From assembly GCF_018687715.1 (NCBI RefSeq), contig NC_056766.1:8297501-8361500 (forward strand): a stretch of DNA of 64,000 nucleotides, written 5' to 3'. Every line of letters begins with the position of its first letter. Position 1 is the first letter of the stretch. Origin of the DNA: Carya illinoinensis. Its lineage: Eukaryota; Streptophyta; Magnoliopsida; Fagales; Juglandaceae. The notes under the pieces were generated by a model. The model did not search any database and was not told the origin of the DNA. It was given only the letters and a program-made list of their open reading frames with translations. Made by a program: the position numbers and the translations under genes. Shown one piece after another: positions 9,466-21,084 of the stretch.

Positions 9466-11862
9466 ATGGAAAACTTGTACTTTTACATAGCTTTCTTCCT
9501 CTCCACCATATTCATCCTCAAACTTCTATACCGCCGCAACCACAATCTGCCGCCAAGTCCATTTTCTCTTCCATTAATCGGCCATTTCCACCTTCTTAAA
9601 CAACCCATCTACCAAGCACTGCAGACCCTATCGTTGCAATATGGTCCAATCCTATCTCTGAAATTGGGTTCCCGATCTGTCCTTGTCGTATCTTCTGCCT
9701 CTGCCGTTGAAGAGTGTTTCACCAAGAATGACATAATATTTGCAAATCGTCCCAACACCATGGCGGGCGAACATTTTACTTACAATTTCACCAATCCAGT
9801 TTGGGCTCCATATGGCCACTTGTGGAAGAACCTTCGACGCCTGTTGAACCTTGAGATCTTCTCAAATAACAGCCTCCAAAAATTTTCCATCATTCGACAG
9901 GAAGAAGTTTACTCCCTTATTCGCCAATTGTTCAAAGTGTCAAATGGAGAAGAACCCCAAAAAGTGGAGTTTCGGTATCTGTGCTCTCTTCTGACGTTCA
10001 ATATAATGATGAGGATACTCACTGGAAAGCCATGCGTTGGAGAGGAGGCTGCAATCACGGATGCGGGAAAGAAACATCTCCAAGATATGAAGGATACTTA
10101 CTTTGCAAGCTTGTCAATGAATGCATGCGATTTCTTTCCGGTTTTGAGGTGGGTTGGTTACAAAGGGATAGAGAAAGCCATGTTTGAGGGGGAGGAGGGA
10201 TGAGTGGCTGAGGGGTTTGATACAAGAGATTAAGCAGGAGAAAACCAGTTCTTTGAATACCACTACCGTAACGGACGAGGAAAAGAAGAAGACTCTGATT
10301 GAAACTTTGCTGTCTGTTCATGAATCAGATCCTGAATTCTGTACAGATGATGTCGTCAAAAGCATCATCTTGGTAAGTAATCATAAAAACCTTTTCCATT
10401 ACTTCATAATTGTGTTTCTAATTACTCCTTTGCTCTCAAGGTGGTTTTTAAATTATTTAATAAAAAGCACTCTGTTTGTTGCTTCATCATTTTCCCCTGA
10501 AACTTCACTATCCTCTGCTTTAATCTCAAACTTTTCAAGTATCTGTCAAGTATCATGACAGAATCTAAGCCCCAGCTTTCGGAGTACATCATCCCCCTCA
10601 CTTGAACGTTAAGATTTGATTTATAAAATTTAAATTTTAAAATTTATTTTACAAATAAAATTATGATATATAAGCAATTTAGTAGGTGTGTTCTACATAT
10701 GGAGTTTAGAATAGTATTTTTCTTGGCATAAAGCTGCTCTAATTCTAAATCCATTTGCTTTAAAGACATTTATTGTCTTTATTTGTATAGATCTAAATTG
10801 GAATCTATTTGGTGAGATAAAAAGATCGATATATATGGATTGTCTTTCTTTATTTTCAATCCTATTCTCTTCTCTGTCCTGTTTAGTGAAGAAACTACAG
10901 AGCAAACCTTTCAAAGTCCCTGTCGAACACCATGTTGCCATGCATTTTTACAGGAAAGTTTCAAAACTCCAAGCATCTTCTTTACATATGAAGTTTGGAA
11001 AGTCTAAATTATTGTTTCCTGTTCATGTATCCATACAAAGTATAGAACAGGGTATCCCTCATTCCCAAGATTCCTTTGTAATTTCTATCGCTAAGATTTT
11101 GTTTTCTGGAGATGTAACTTTTAGCTTTGCGGTGCTGCCTTTGATGTACTTGAACTACTTTCTAACATCGAGAAAGCAAGGGTGGGTGATTAGAATTTTA
11201 CTTTTACTCTAACGTTACTGGAGCTTTTAATCTTTCAGATGATGTTTCTTGCGGGAACGGATACAACAGCAACAGCCATGGAATGGGCAATGGCACTTCT
11301 GCTGAATCATCCCAAGGTACTGCAGAAGCTTAAAGCAGAGATTGACGACCAGGCTGGACATGAGCGCTTGTTAAATGACTCAGATCTTTCCAAGCTTCCT
11401 TATCTTCGTTGTGTCGTCAATGAGACTCTCAGACTCTATCCACCAATTCCACTTCTATTGCCTCATTTTTCTGCAGAAGGTTGTACTGTGGGGGGATTTC
11501 AGATATCCCGAGGGACGATTTTGGTCGTGAATGCATGGCTCATAAATAGAGATCCCAAACTCTGGGAGGAGCCCGAAAGGTTCAAGCCAGAGAGATTTGA
11601 AGGAATATTCCTAGGAGAAAGAGAGACTTTCAAATTCATCCCGTTCGGAGCAGGGAGGAGAGCCTGCCCCGGTTCCGGCATGGCCCTGAGAACAATTTCT
11701 TTGGCATTGGGTGCACTCATTCAGTGCTTTGACTGGGAAAGGCTTGACAAAGAGATGGTGGACATGAGCTCTGTTTCAGGGTTTGTTCTGTCGAAGGCTA
11801 AGCCTTTGGAGGCTGTATGTAGTCCAGGCCGGTCCACCAAAGACATGCTATCTCAACTTTGA
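9466..11862 (+). pseudogene. CYP81-family P450 with a 5-bp frameshifting deletion
   Basis: Exon 1 (9466-10372) starts with a membrane anchor ([13 protein letters not shown]) and the proline hinge [13 protein letters not shown]. At about 10177-10184 five bases present in the module C copy (42486-42502) are missing. The frame then reaches TGA at 10201-10203, giving about 245 residues with no haem site. The original frame resumes from about 10184 and stays open to the donor GTAAGT at 10373. Intron 10373-11238 ends in CAG. Exon 2 (11239-11862) is fully open, with AGTDTT, ETLR, FKPERF and PFGAGRRACPG. An alternative ATG at 9442 adds eight residues. Apart from the deletion it is nearly identical to the 41776 gene, so the damage looks recent. 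A sequencing error is possible but unlikely, as the deletion is not in a homopolymer. Confidence 0.85.
10373..11238 (+). other. Intron of the module B plus-strand P450
   Basis: It begins GTAAGT and ends TTTCAG in phase 0, and is homologous to 1-445 and 42688-43500. A 125-codon open frame at 10835-11212 lies inside it. In the sister introns this frame is interrupted at other places, so it is not treated as a gene. Confidence 0.8.
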
Positions 11863-11883
11863 TTACCGAATGGCAGGGCTACA

Positions 11884-13870
11884 TGTGATGACCCGTTTTT
11901 GAGTGTATTTTTGTTGAAATAATTGTTTTTATTTTAATTAATATATTAGTTTAATTATTTTAATTTAATTGCGTTTTAAAATTTGATTTTTTAATTTATT
12001 TGATGTTGTGTTTTATTTCTTTTAGATGTTTTGTAGTTTTTAATTCCTTTTCGGCGGTTTGTTTTGTTTTCCCGGAGTGAGGATTGGACCTCATTTCTTT
12101 TTACATCTTTTTCCTTTTTCTCTTTTTTCCTTCTTTTCTTTTTCCCTTCTTTTCTTTTTTCTTTCTTTTCTTTTTTTTTTTTCTTTTTCCTCTTCCCGCT
12201 CGAGCACCCCCCCGATCTCTCTCTTCTCTCTCCTCACCCACGGCCGGAATCTTCTTCAGCCCAGACCGCCGCCGTCCGGCTACCATTTGGCTCACCGCCG
12301 GTCTCGTTCGAACCCCCTCCCTCCGACGCACCTTCCCACCAAATATCTCCCCCATCCGGCCCGCCGTTTGGCTGGAAAAGCTCCTCAAAGCCCGCACGGT
12401 TTTCAGCTCGATCCGCCACCGTCGCTCCACCTCCGGCCACCATTTCTTCACCACTTCATCACCGGTCCCTTGCCGTCCTAACCCACCCATTTTCGGCCTC
12501 CAACGACCACCGGAACAGCTCCTACGAGCTTGATCTCCGATTTGCGTCTTCCGGCCTATTTCTGGCATTTTCGCCGCCACCCACGGCCAACCACCACTTC
12601 CAATAGCTTCACAACCATCCTTAGACCATTCCCTATCAATCCCAAGCTCTAGTTTGTCCCCGTTCAAAAGTGAGTTTTTCACAACCCACGGCCATAGTGG
12701 ATTTTCACTGTGACGTTGCTTTTCCGGCGTCGTTTGCAACGCCGCGTGTTTTCTAAAATTGCCATATAGCGCTGTAAGTATTTTCCAAGCCCTATTTTCA
12801 GATTTAAATATATATTGCTCTTTCAATTAATTAATCTGCTGGTTGGTTGATTCCGGACTGAGTCCGAGGAGTTCGGGGGTCGGATGGATGGAGGACGGAG
12901 TTGCTTGATTTATTGTTTTATGATTGGTTGTTTGTTTTGTGCGTTGATAATTGCATTTGCATGGGGCATGCACGGGTATTTTATTTATTTGAGAAACCCT
13001 GTTTTGCTGGCGTGATTGGATTTTCGGGTGCGTGTGTCTCACGAGCCCAAGCCGGAATGGGTTATTATCTCGGTGGAGCTCCTCTGGTCACTCGGGAGTG
13101 GATAATACTGAGTGACGTCCCCTGAGTTGTCGCTGGGCGACGACGGGAGCGGGGCTAGAGGATGGCCCGGCCAGGTACACGGAGGGCTCGAGTCTGGGCA
13201 TCGCTCTACTCACCGACTCCGTGGCCCTTCGCTGGCGAGGGCTAGAGGATGGCCTGGCCAGGTACGCGCGGGGCGAGAGTCTGGGCATCGCTCGTTTAGG
13301 TGTCACATGCGTAGTCGTTACCTGCGGTGTGGCACAGAGCCAGGGTGTGCGGATGATCTCTAGGGGAGATCATGGTGCATGCATAACCGGTTTGTTTTTA
13401 TGGTTTTCGGATGCGGGCAATTTTCTGGGAAAATGACGAGTTTTGGTTTTGAGGCTTTTGGTCCATTTTTTGGGAAAATGGTGGTTTGGGCCATTATCTG
13501 GGATAATGGCAAGGCGTGTTTTTTTGAATATGTTTTTATTGGGCCAAATGGGTTTTGGCATGCGTGCGTGCAAAATGAGGTTTTGCGGGGCATGTGCATT
13601 GGTTTTTCTTGCATCCATGTTGATTGAGTTCTATGTGTTTTTATCTGGTGGTGTTTGGGTTTTACTTACCTGCGGTACCATTTTTAGTTTCGTAGCTTTT
13701 GGTGCAGAGTTCGAGAAGGAGGAGGAGGAGGCTGAGCCCGAGGATGCGGCTCCGCCGGGTTGCTGATGCTATGTTTTACATTTGTTTAAAACTGTATTTG
13801 TGTTTTTGTAATAATTTTATCTATGTACGTTTTAAACAGCTTGTATTACGTTAAGAAAATTCTGGTACTT
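11884..13870 (+). mobile_element. Solo LTR of the Tekay-like family, 3' end lost
   Basis: It begins TGTGATGACCCG, 22 bp after the P450 stop codon. It aligns end to end with the reverse complement of the chromovirus LTRs (31801-33925 and 39070-41236) until CTGGTACTT. There it passes directly into host flank that in other modules reads GGTACTTTAAAA. About 150 bp of LTR end and about 1.6 kb of host flank are missing, and the joint lies in the shared word GGTACTT. A CT-rich tract at 12110-12200 and GC-rich sequence to 12540 give open frames on both strands that have no support as genes. Confidence 0.85.
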
Positions 13871-14991
13871 TAAAAACAAAGATAATGTAGTACTCACATT
13901 CTATGATCATGTCATGTAGTTAAAATTGTCGTTAAAAATATTAATCTTCATTGACCTGACATTTTATAATAGAATATGAATATGAGTACTCTTTTCTTTT
14001 TACACAATGGATAGGGGTTTTAAATTCTAAATTTTCATTTAGAAAATTGAATTATATCTCATCATGTCATGAAATAAATACTCTATTTCTGCACTCAAGG
14101 CTACTTCAGAATTATTTATTTGCTTGAAATTGGAAATTTAAATTTAAATTTGGAACACATCAGTGGCCTTTTTTCAATCGGTCATCCCGGCCTCAGCATT
14201 CACCCACCACGCACTCAACAAGCCCGGCCCCATGCAGACCCACTTCGATTCCCAGACGAATAAACCCACAAATGGCAGCCATTAATTATTAAAATTCTGA
14301 TACTACCACAAAGTGCAACGAAATGCCACCTCCTGTTGCAGACAATGAAACTTCAAAATTCTAAAAACCAAACACCTATCTCTATCAAACGTACCATATG
14401 ACAAGGAAGAATTGATGGGGTACATTTTTCTCAAAATTTTAAATAAAATATAAAAAATAACTCAACTTTTTTAAATTTCAAAACAAAAATAATAATAAAA
14501 TCTTATAAAATCATTACAATATTTTAATTTTATAATATCTTTATTCAACTTTCTTTTTATTTTTTCAAAAGAGAAATACTTTAGGTCCCGAATTCGAGAT
14601 CCAAAACGTGTCTCGAAATTCTTTTTTTTTTCTTTAATGATTAAGAAAGTGTTTTTCAGTATGTTGTGAATTTTTTTTTTTTTTTAAACTTAAGAATATA
14701 AAAAAAATGAATAATTTTTGTTTTGTTTTTGTTTTTGCATTGTTCGGAGGCAATTCAGGCTATATCCCTTGGGTGATGTAGCATGACTCTTTCCAAAATC
14801 TCATAAAATATCATAACTCAAATATTATTATTAATATTTATAAACCATTTTAATACTATTCACAAATTTCTTATTTCATTTTATTCTCCAAACATCTAAT
14901 TAGTTTTATTTTTTGAGTTGGAAGGTTGTAACAAAGGAACTCTACACAAAAGCTAAATAGTTTAAGCACAACTAATTACACGCAGAAGTAA
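13871..14991. other. Spacer between the convergent module B genes
   Basis: It aligns with 45760-46109 joined to 50976-51699 in module C, where an 8-bp duplication and the hAT element interrupt it. It therefore shows the empty hAT site (near 14230). It is AT-rich and no gene was seen. Confidence 0.7.
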
Positions 14992-16843
14992 TCAATGGTG
15001 AGAGAGAAGGTTTTCCATGGAATGGCGGGGACTACAAAGAGCCTCTAAAGGCTTTGCCTTTGACACAAGATATCCTGAAGCTAGGTTCATGTCCACCATC
15101 TCCTCGTCAAGCCTTTCCCAGTCAAAGCACTGAATGAGTGCACCAAGGGCAAGTAAAATTACCCGTTGGCCCAAACCAGCACCGGGACATGCCCTCCTCC
15201 CAATCCCAAATGGAAAGAATCTGAAACCCTCTCTTTCTCCGCTAAATCCTTCAAATCTCTCTGGCTTAAAGCTGTTGGGCTCCTCCCATTGCTTGGGATC
15301 CCGATGCACAGCCCATGCATTCACAAATAGTGTTGTCCCTTTTGGTACTGTATAACCCCCAACGGTGCAATCTTCTGCAGAACAATGAGGTAATAAAAGT
15401 GGCGTTGGAGGATAGAGTCTAAGTGTCTCGTTGACCACAGAACGAAGATAGGGAAGCTTGTCAAGATCAGAGTCTTTCAGCAAGCGCCCATGCCCAACTT
15501 GGTTTACAATCTCCGCTTTAACCTTTTGCAATTCCTCTGGATGATTTAGCAAAAGTGACATTGCCCACTCCATGGTTGTAGCTGTTGTATCTGTTCCTGC
15601 GGTGAACATCACTTGAAGCATTAAATGTTCTAGCAAAGTTAGAAACCAGATCTAAGTAGTGCTTTAAAGGCCCTATCACAAGAAAATTTATTAATATACA
15701 TGATCTAATTGATGCGTATATGTTTCTCACTAAAAACCTACGTGTTCTTTACCAAACTTGTAGATATTTTAGTCTATCAGTTAGAGGAGTTTTTAATATG
15801 AGGGCTTTAATATTTTCTTTACATAATTAGCTTATTGAAAATGCAACATGTTATGCGGTCGAAGATTTACTTCAGAAATGAAAAATACTCACTTATAACT
15901 ATTTTACAACTTCTTTACAACTTTATATAAAATAAAGGATAATTTTGTAATATTAAGATTTATTTTTAATGGAGTGACATGATCGCACTAGTCATAAAGA
16001 AATTGTAAGGGTATCTCATTTTATATTATCACTCACCAGGATGATGCTTTTGACGAAAACATCGGAATAAAATTCACTTTCTGATTCATGAAGAGACAAT
16101 AGAGATTCAATGAGAGTCCTCTTCTCATTTTCTGAATGACTGGTGTTCATTTGCTTTATCTCTTCGATCAAGTTGGTCAAAAATCTATCCCTCTTCCATT
16201 GCAACCCTACCATACTCTTTTCCAACCCTTTATAACCAACCCACCTCAAAATTGGAAAGTGATCACATATATTCATTGACAAAAATGCAAAAATAATACT
16301 CTTCATATCTTTGAGCTGTTGCTTCCCCAGATCAGTGCTTGCAGCTTCCTCTCCAACACATGGCTTTCCAGTGACCATTCTCATGATAACATTGAACATT
16401 AGAAGTGAAGGAAAATACCTGAACTCTACTTTTTTTGGATCTACTTTCGAGACTTTGAATACCATGCGAAGAAGGGAGTAAACTTCTTCTTCCCTGATGT
16501 TGGAAACGTTTTGGAGGCTTTTCTTAGAGAAGATGATCTGGAGGTTGACGATGCGTCGGAGGTTCCTCCACAAGTGGCCATATGGAGTCCAAGCTAGAAC
16601 AATTGAGTTGTAAGTCAAAATATCACCGGCCATGGTGCGGGGATGATTTGCAAATATGATGTCGTTCTTGCTTAAGCATTCTTCCACAGCCGAAGGAGAA
16701 GATACGACGAGTACAGGCCGAGAACCAAATTTAAGAAATAGGACAGGACCGTATTTCAAGGATAGGGTCTCTAGGCTTTTGAATACAGGTTGTTTAAGGA
16801 GGTGGAGGTGGCCAATTATTGGGAGAGAAAATGGACTTGGAGG
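14992..16843 (-). pseudogene. CYP81-family P450, start and splice acceptor lost
   Basis: Exon 1 remnant (about 16843 down to 16037), intron (16036-15613, GTGAGT donor) and exon 2 (15612-14992) align with the intact gene at 51700-53632. Two defects stand out. About 145 bp covering the leader, start codon and first 27 or so residues (membrane anchor) are deleted; the coding remnant begins at the proline hinge. The intron's acceptor reads CAA where the intact copy has CAG (plus-strand base 15613). The next AG lies one base downstream and would put TGA in frame. Exon 2 otherwise retains AGTDTT, ETLR, FKPERF and [11 protein letters not shown]. Exon 1 also has one extra codon (Ile). It lies convergent to the 9466 copy. 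Confidence 0.88.
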
Positions 16844-17053
16844 AAATGGCCAATTATCGTTTTATAACCCTCATGAGTCATGAGGGATATCCTCTTGGGA
16901 AAATGACAACTACTCGCTGGTTGTGCCCCCATTTGATGGACGACTGGTGGTTATCCAAAAGAAAAGTTGTTGAAAGATCTTGCAAATGATACACTAGGGA
17001 CACGTACGCTTATCGTTTGATCTTTTCGATATCTTGCAAATAATGGTCTTTTT
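16844..17053. other. Former upstream region of the minus-strand pseudogene
   Basis: It aligns with 53697-53884 upstream of the intact copy and ends in the T-run where the copia element inserted. No signals could be assigned. Confidence 0.5.
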
Positions 17054-17377
17054 TGTTATAAACTATCTTGAATTGTATAACCACATTTAGCTAGCCATTA
17101 AATACATAGTATTAGTCGTCAAATGTATAGTGCATAGTACTAGCATAGTGAGTTAGTCGTCAAATGCATAGTGCATAGTACTAGCATAGTGAGCTAGCCG
17201 TCAAATGCATAGTGCTAATCGTCAAAAGTATAGTCCTCTTTGTACTCTTATATATATCGTTGAATCCTTTAAAGAATTCATAAGTTTTCATAACCTCTCT
17301 GAACTCTATCTCTTTCTCTCTCCTTTTGAAAGTTTTATAACACGTTATGGCTCTCTCTTTTCAATGATTTTATAACA
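17054..17377 (+). repeat. Left LTR of the copia element
   Basis: It is the 5' LTR (TG...CA). It contains an internal tandem array of GCATAGTGCTAGCATAGTGAG-like units at 17130-17230 and TATATATAT near 17250. Confidence 0.88.
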
Positions 17378-17391
17378 CGTTATCAGCACGA
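17378..17391 (+). promoter_or_regulatory. Probable primer binding site of the copia element
   Basis: CGTTATCAGCACGA follows the left LTR directly, at the place and with the wording common in plant copia elements. I do not assign the tRNA. Confidence 0.55.
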
Positions 17392-17799
17392 TTCTCGTGT
17401 TCTTCCTCGTCTCTCCCAACTTCATCTTCTTCCTCTGTCTCCAGAATATTTAGCCCATCTCTGAAGGCCAGTTTTTTTTGCCAGCAAGGCACACTAGTTT
17501 CCATGGCCATGTTCTTCGAGAGCTCGTCTCTGGACTTCACAAAATCACCGATATGATGCTGTCCATGGTACTCGGTTGAAAGATCCATGAGCATGTGATT
17601 CTTGTAATAAAAAATTCAAAGTTGGTGGGAAAGCGTTTGGTTTTTGTAAAAAGAAAGATAGATGAAGAGGACAAGTGGGTCCCATGGGAGTGGCAAGTTG
17701 TTGTTCCAGATTGATGCAAGCTGTCCAACTACTTTTATTATTCCAAGAAGGAACCAAACGACTATGAAGGTACACCTCAGTTTGATGTGATAATTGTAA

Positions 17800-17940
17800 T
17801 TTCAGTTATTTCTTTAGAACTAACATTTCAGAAGATTATAAGCAAGGAAGATTGCTTAGGTGGCAACAATGGTTCAACCACTACAAATTCAAGGTAGAAT
17901 TTATTGAAGGTACAGACAAATGTTTAGACGTGATGATAAT
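17800..17940 (+). pseudogene. RNase H fragment resembling plant pararetroviruses
   Basis: About 40 open codons include GRLLRWQQWF and FKVEFIEGTDKC. This wording is typical of the RNase H region of caulimovirid polymerases, where a tryptophan-rich segment precedes the final catalytic region, and not of copia RNase H. The rest of such a polymerase is not recognisable nearby. It is an old, non-functional fragment inside the copia element; a gypsy origin is possible. Confidence 0.4.
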
Positions 17941-19189
17941 ATTAAATTTACATATCAGTTATATTTATGGTGAATTAAAATTTAGATAATTTACATTTTA
18001 GTTATATATGTGGTAAATTTTTATTCACATAGTTTATATATAAGTTTTATTTATTTATTTATACTTGTTATGAATTATTGATGATAAGATTCATCTTGGA
18101 ATGGAAATGGAGCATTCCTGAAGGATCGCCCTAAATCAATAATAGCTTTTGAGTATCTCATAGTTTAAATAATTGATACTTGTACCAAAAGCTCATTATG
18201 ATTTATGCACCTGAAGTTGCATAATTGAAATTGTGGAAAGAATATATATTTGAATGAACGTCTCGAATGTTCTCCTGAAGTAGCAATATCGAGTATGCTC
18301 CTGAAGTAGCGATATAAAATGCAAACGTTCACAATATATTCTAAATTTATATCTGGTCTTTCAGTGACTGAGCAAAATAATGAGCTTTTGATAAGAATTA
18401 TTATTCACGTCTTACTAGATCTACATCATTCACTAAAGTGAATGATAATGAATTTATATCATTCTATTCCCTGAAGTGAAAAGAATGATGTATTTCATTC
18501 AAAGAAACTAAGAGATTGGACGTGATAATGAATATCTTTTCGGGCCAGAAGCTCGTATTGGAAAAGCTGTAAGCTTTCTCTTTGAGATGATATTATACAA
18601 ATTATTGAATCAAATATTATGATGCATCAAAAGGTGATATGATTCAAAATATTTGTATCTTTTCATGGTTATCTTGATCATCCAAAATCATATACGATAA
18701 GTCGAATGATTTTCATATGGACGTCCATAAAAGAACCAGAAAATTCTTTTACTATAACGTCTTACCACCAGAAGTGGAAAAGAAAATTTTCTTGAAGCAA
18801 ATAAGATGAAATTATTCGACATTATCTTGATTATCATATGTGAACCAGAATTTCAGATGATAATTAAATTTTGGATACAATAAGATAAAAATGTCTCATA
18901 TTATAGCTGCTAAAATCCCAGCGAGGATTGAAGTCCCTGTAGGACAATTAAGAAATTCAGCAGTCTAAAGACATGTATAAAGGCGTGTGAGACTTATCGA
19001 TACAAAAGACAGAGTATCTCAAAAGAAAATGACACAAATAATTTGGTTCTCCTGAAGAGGCCATACCCACAAAACAAGCAATAAAGTCCATCCAAATTCT
19101 CTGTATAAAATTCTCCTATATAAACTCTTGAAGAGTGCCTCCTGAAGAGGTTTTTCATGAAAATGTCTTCCCTTAAAGAGGGACAGGTA

Positions 19190-19640
19190 CCTGAAAATAA
19201 CGGGATCTCAATACATTTCATGAGTAATGGAGAAATTATTGAGAGAAATAAAATCGTTGTCGACAACGTATTTCCATATGAGATGGCAATTGACATTACC
19301 TGAAGTAATGATGAAAGTGAATCAAGAACCGTCGAAAAATACCGACGTAAAGTATTGGTCAAATTTGAAAGAAACAATTCTTGTAGAATTGATTCACTAG
19401 TAAAATATGATGCATCGGGACTTATAGTCCAAACACCTAAAGAGGTGATGCTTATTGAATATCAGTGGGTATTTATAGAAAGGAAATAAAAATGTGATAT
19501 ATAAATCACGAGTCAGTTTCTCAATTTCTGCAGAATTGATATCACTAAGTAAAATGTGATAAATATGGACTTGAAGTCCAAACACCTAACGAAGTGATTT
19601 TTGTTAAATATCAGTGGATATTTATATACATGATATTAAA
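19190..19640 (+). pseudogene. Copia reverse transcriptase fragment with internal duplication
   Basis: Reading from 19191 gives NKIVVDNVFPYEMAIDI and then IVQTPKEVMLIEYQWVFI. These match the conserved run-up and first block of Ty1/copia reverse transcriptase (VVDN.FAY, VQTP..VKPVGYKWVF). Stops interrupt it. The segment 19372-19480 is repeated with divergence at 19515-19635. Confidence 0.6.
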
Positions 19641-20245
19641 AGCCTAAAGCTTTTAATATGAAAATGTGATATAGAAATCACAAGTTAGTTTCTCGAAGAA
19701 ACAATATTGATATGATTTTAAAGTGGTTGAAATCATATTGAGATTTTTATTAGCTTGAAAGTTACCGAAAGTTTGGATATGCATGATTAACTGCATATTT
19801 ATATGGATCATTGGATCATGATATATATATATATATATGAAAATCCCTGAAGGATAGGAAATGCTTGAAACTTCTAATATGAATACATCTAGAAATATGT
19901 ATTCTATCAAGTTTCAAAGATCCTTATATGATCTAAAGCAATCCAAACGCAAATGGAAACAAGCTATTATTGCAGTTTATATATGATTTAAATGTCATTG
20001 AGACTCCAGAAGAGCTCATAAAAACTGTACATATTTGAAATATAAATTTGAAACCCTTGCGGCTTCAAGGGGAAGATGGATAATATTATTAGTTCTGAAA
20101 TACCATCTTTTAATACAATTAGTATTTCAGATTCATATTATGAGTTTGATAAGAAGTGTGCATTATTAAAGAATAAATAAAAGAGAACACACAGAACATC
20201 TACCAAAAGATAGAAACACAAATATGAATATTTGTGAAATATTAT

Positions 20246-20800
20246 TTTATTATCTTGAAGCAAGAATTATAGAAATTTGAGACACTTTGCCTCATTCTTT
20301 AAACGCTCTTGTTTTTCAAGAATCTGCATGGCATCCCTATCTAAAGGGGTGGGCAATCGAAAAAAAGATTTAAGCAAGGATTTTAAATTCCTATTCTCTT
20401 GCTTTATTGATTCTATCTTCATGTTGGACTCCAGAAGAAGTCGCTGAATTATAGCAATATTCTTGTGGAGATTGTCAACTCCACAAGTTCTGGATTGCAG
20501 TCGCTAAGAAAATGCGACAATAGATGATGAGTATCGGATACCGAGACTCACAAGCTCATAGATAGCTTCATTATCTGACCTATGAGTCAGATCATTATAT
20601 TGCATGATAGCAGCTATGGTAGAAGCAAGAACAGCTGATGAACGAGGTGCAGAGTACCTCATATATTGGCCATGAGAAGATCGTTGAGCCATTGTAGGAT
20701 AAGAATACAAAAAGAGATTGCAGAGTAAAAATGCAGTATGATTACAGAAAAGTGAAGAAGATAAGATGCGAATGAAGATGAGCTGAATATCTCTTTTATA
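20246..20800 (-). pseudogene. Antisense ORF cassette inside the copia element, unknown product
   Basis: On the minus strand a TATA-like TATAAAAG (20800-20793) precedes an ATG at 20692 in a fair context (CTACAATGGC). The frame encodes 62 residues beginning MAQRSSHGQY, meets TAG at 20506-20504, then stays open for 78 more codons to TAA at 20269-20267. The second half is rich in Leu, Lys, Glu and Asn (for example IKQENRNLKSLLK) and looks like a coiled coil. AATAAA follows at 20251-20246. The whole 141-codon frame has one stop, whereas the sense-strand copia frames are far more decayed. It could be an antisense gene of the kind reported in some plant LTR retrotransposons, or a captured host or viral ORF. 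I do not recognise the protein. Confidence 0.35.
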
Positions 20801-21084
20801 GAGAAAATTATGATACAACATCTCTCATGAAGCAAGAGAAAAGAGACGAAATATAGCTTCATAGCTCTGCGGTGCCTGACAGCACGCCTAACACCTACAG
20901 AGAAGTTGAAAATCCACGATGCTTGTCTGATCTTAAAAGGCTGGCCACCGTTTTTATTAAAAAACTGAGGTTAGCGGTTTAATGCTGATGAATTCTCCAC
21001 TAACTGTGTTATTTACAAAATCTCCAGAAGAGTACAACTCTAGAAGAGTAGTGATGAGCAGAAAGATCCAGTTATGATTATTTT

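Noticed and set aside
10835..11212. 125-codon open frame in the P450 intron
   Set aside because: The same intron sequence is present at 43-288 and 43063-43595, but the frame is cut at different points by indels, so it is not under coding constraint.
12059..12826. Long open frames on both strands (Phe/Ser/Pro-rich or Lys/Arg/Gly-rich)
   Set aside because: They lie in the CT-rich and GC-rich parts of an LTR and recur in every related LTR (33259-33806, 40550-41117, 56318-56706). Composition explains them.
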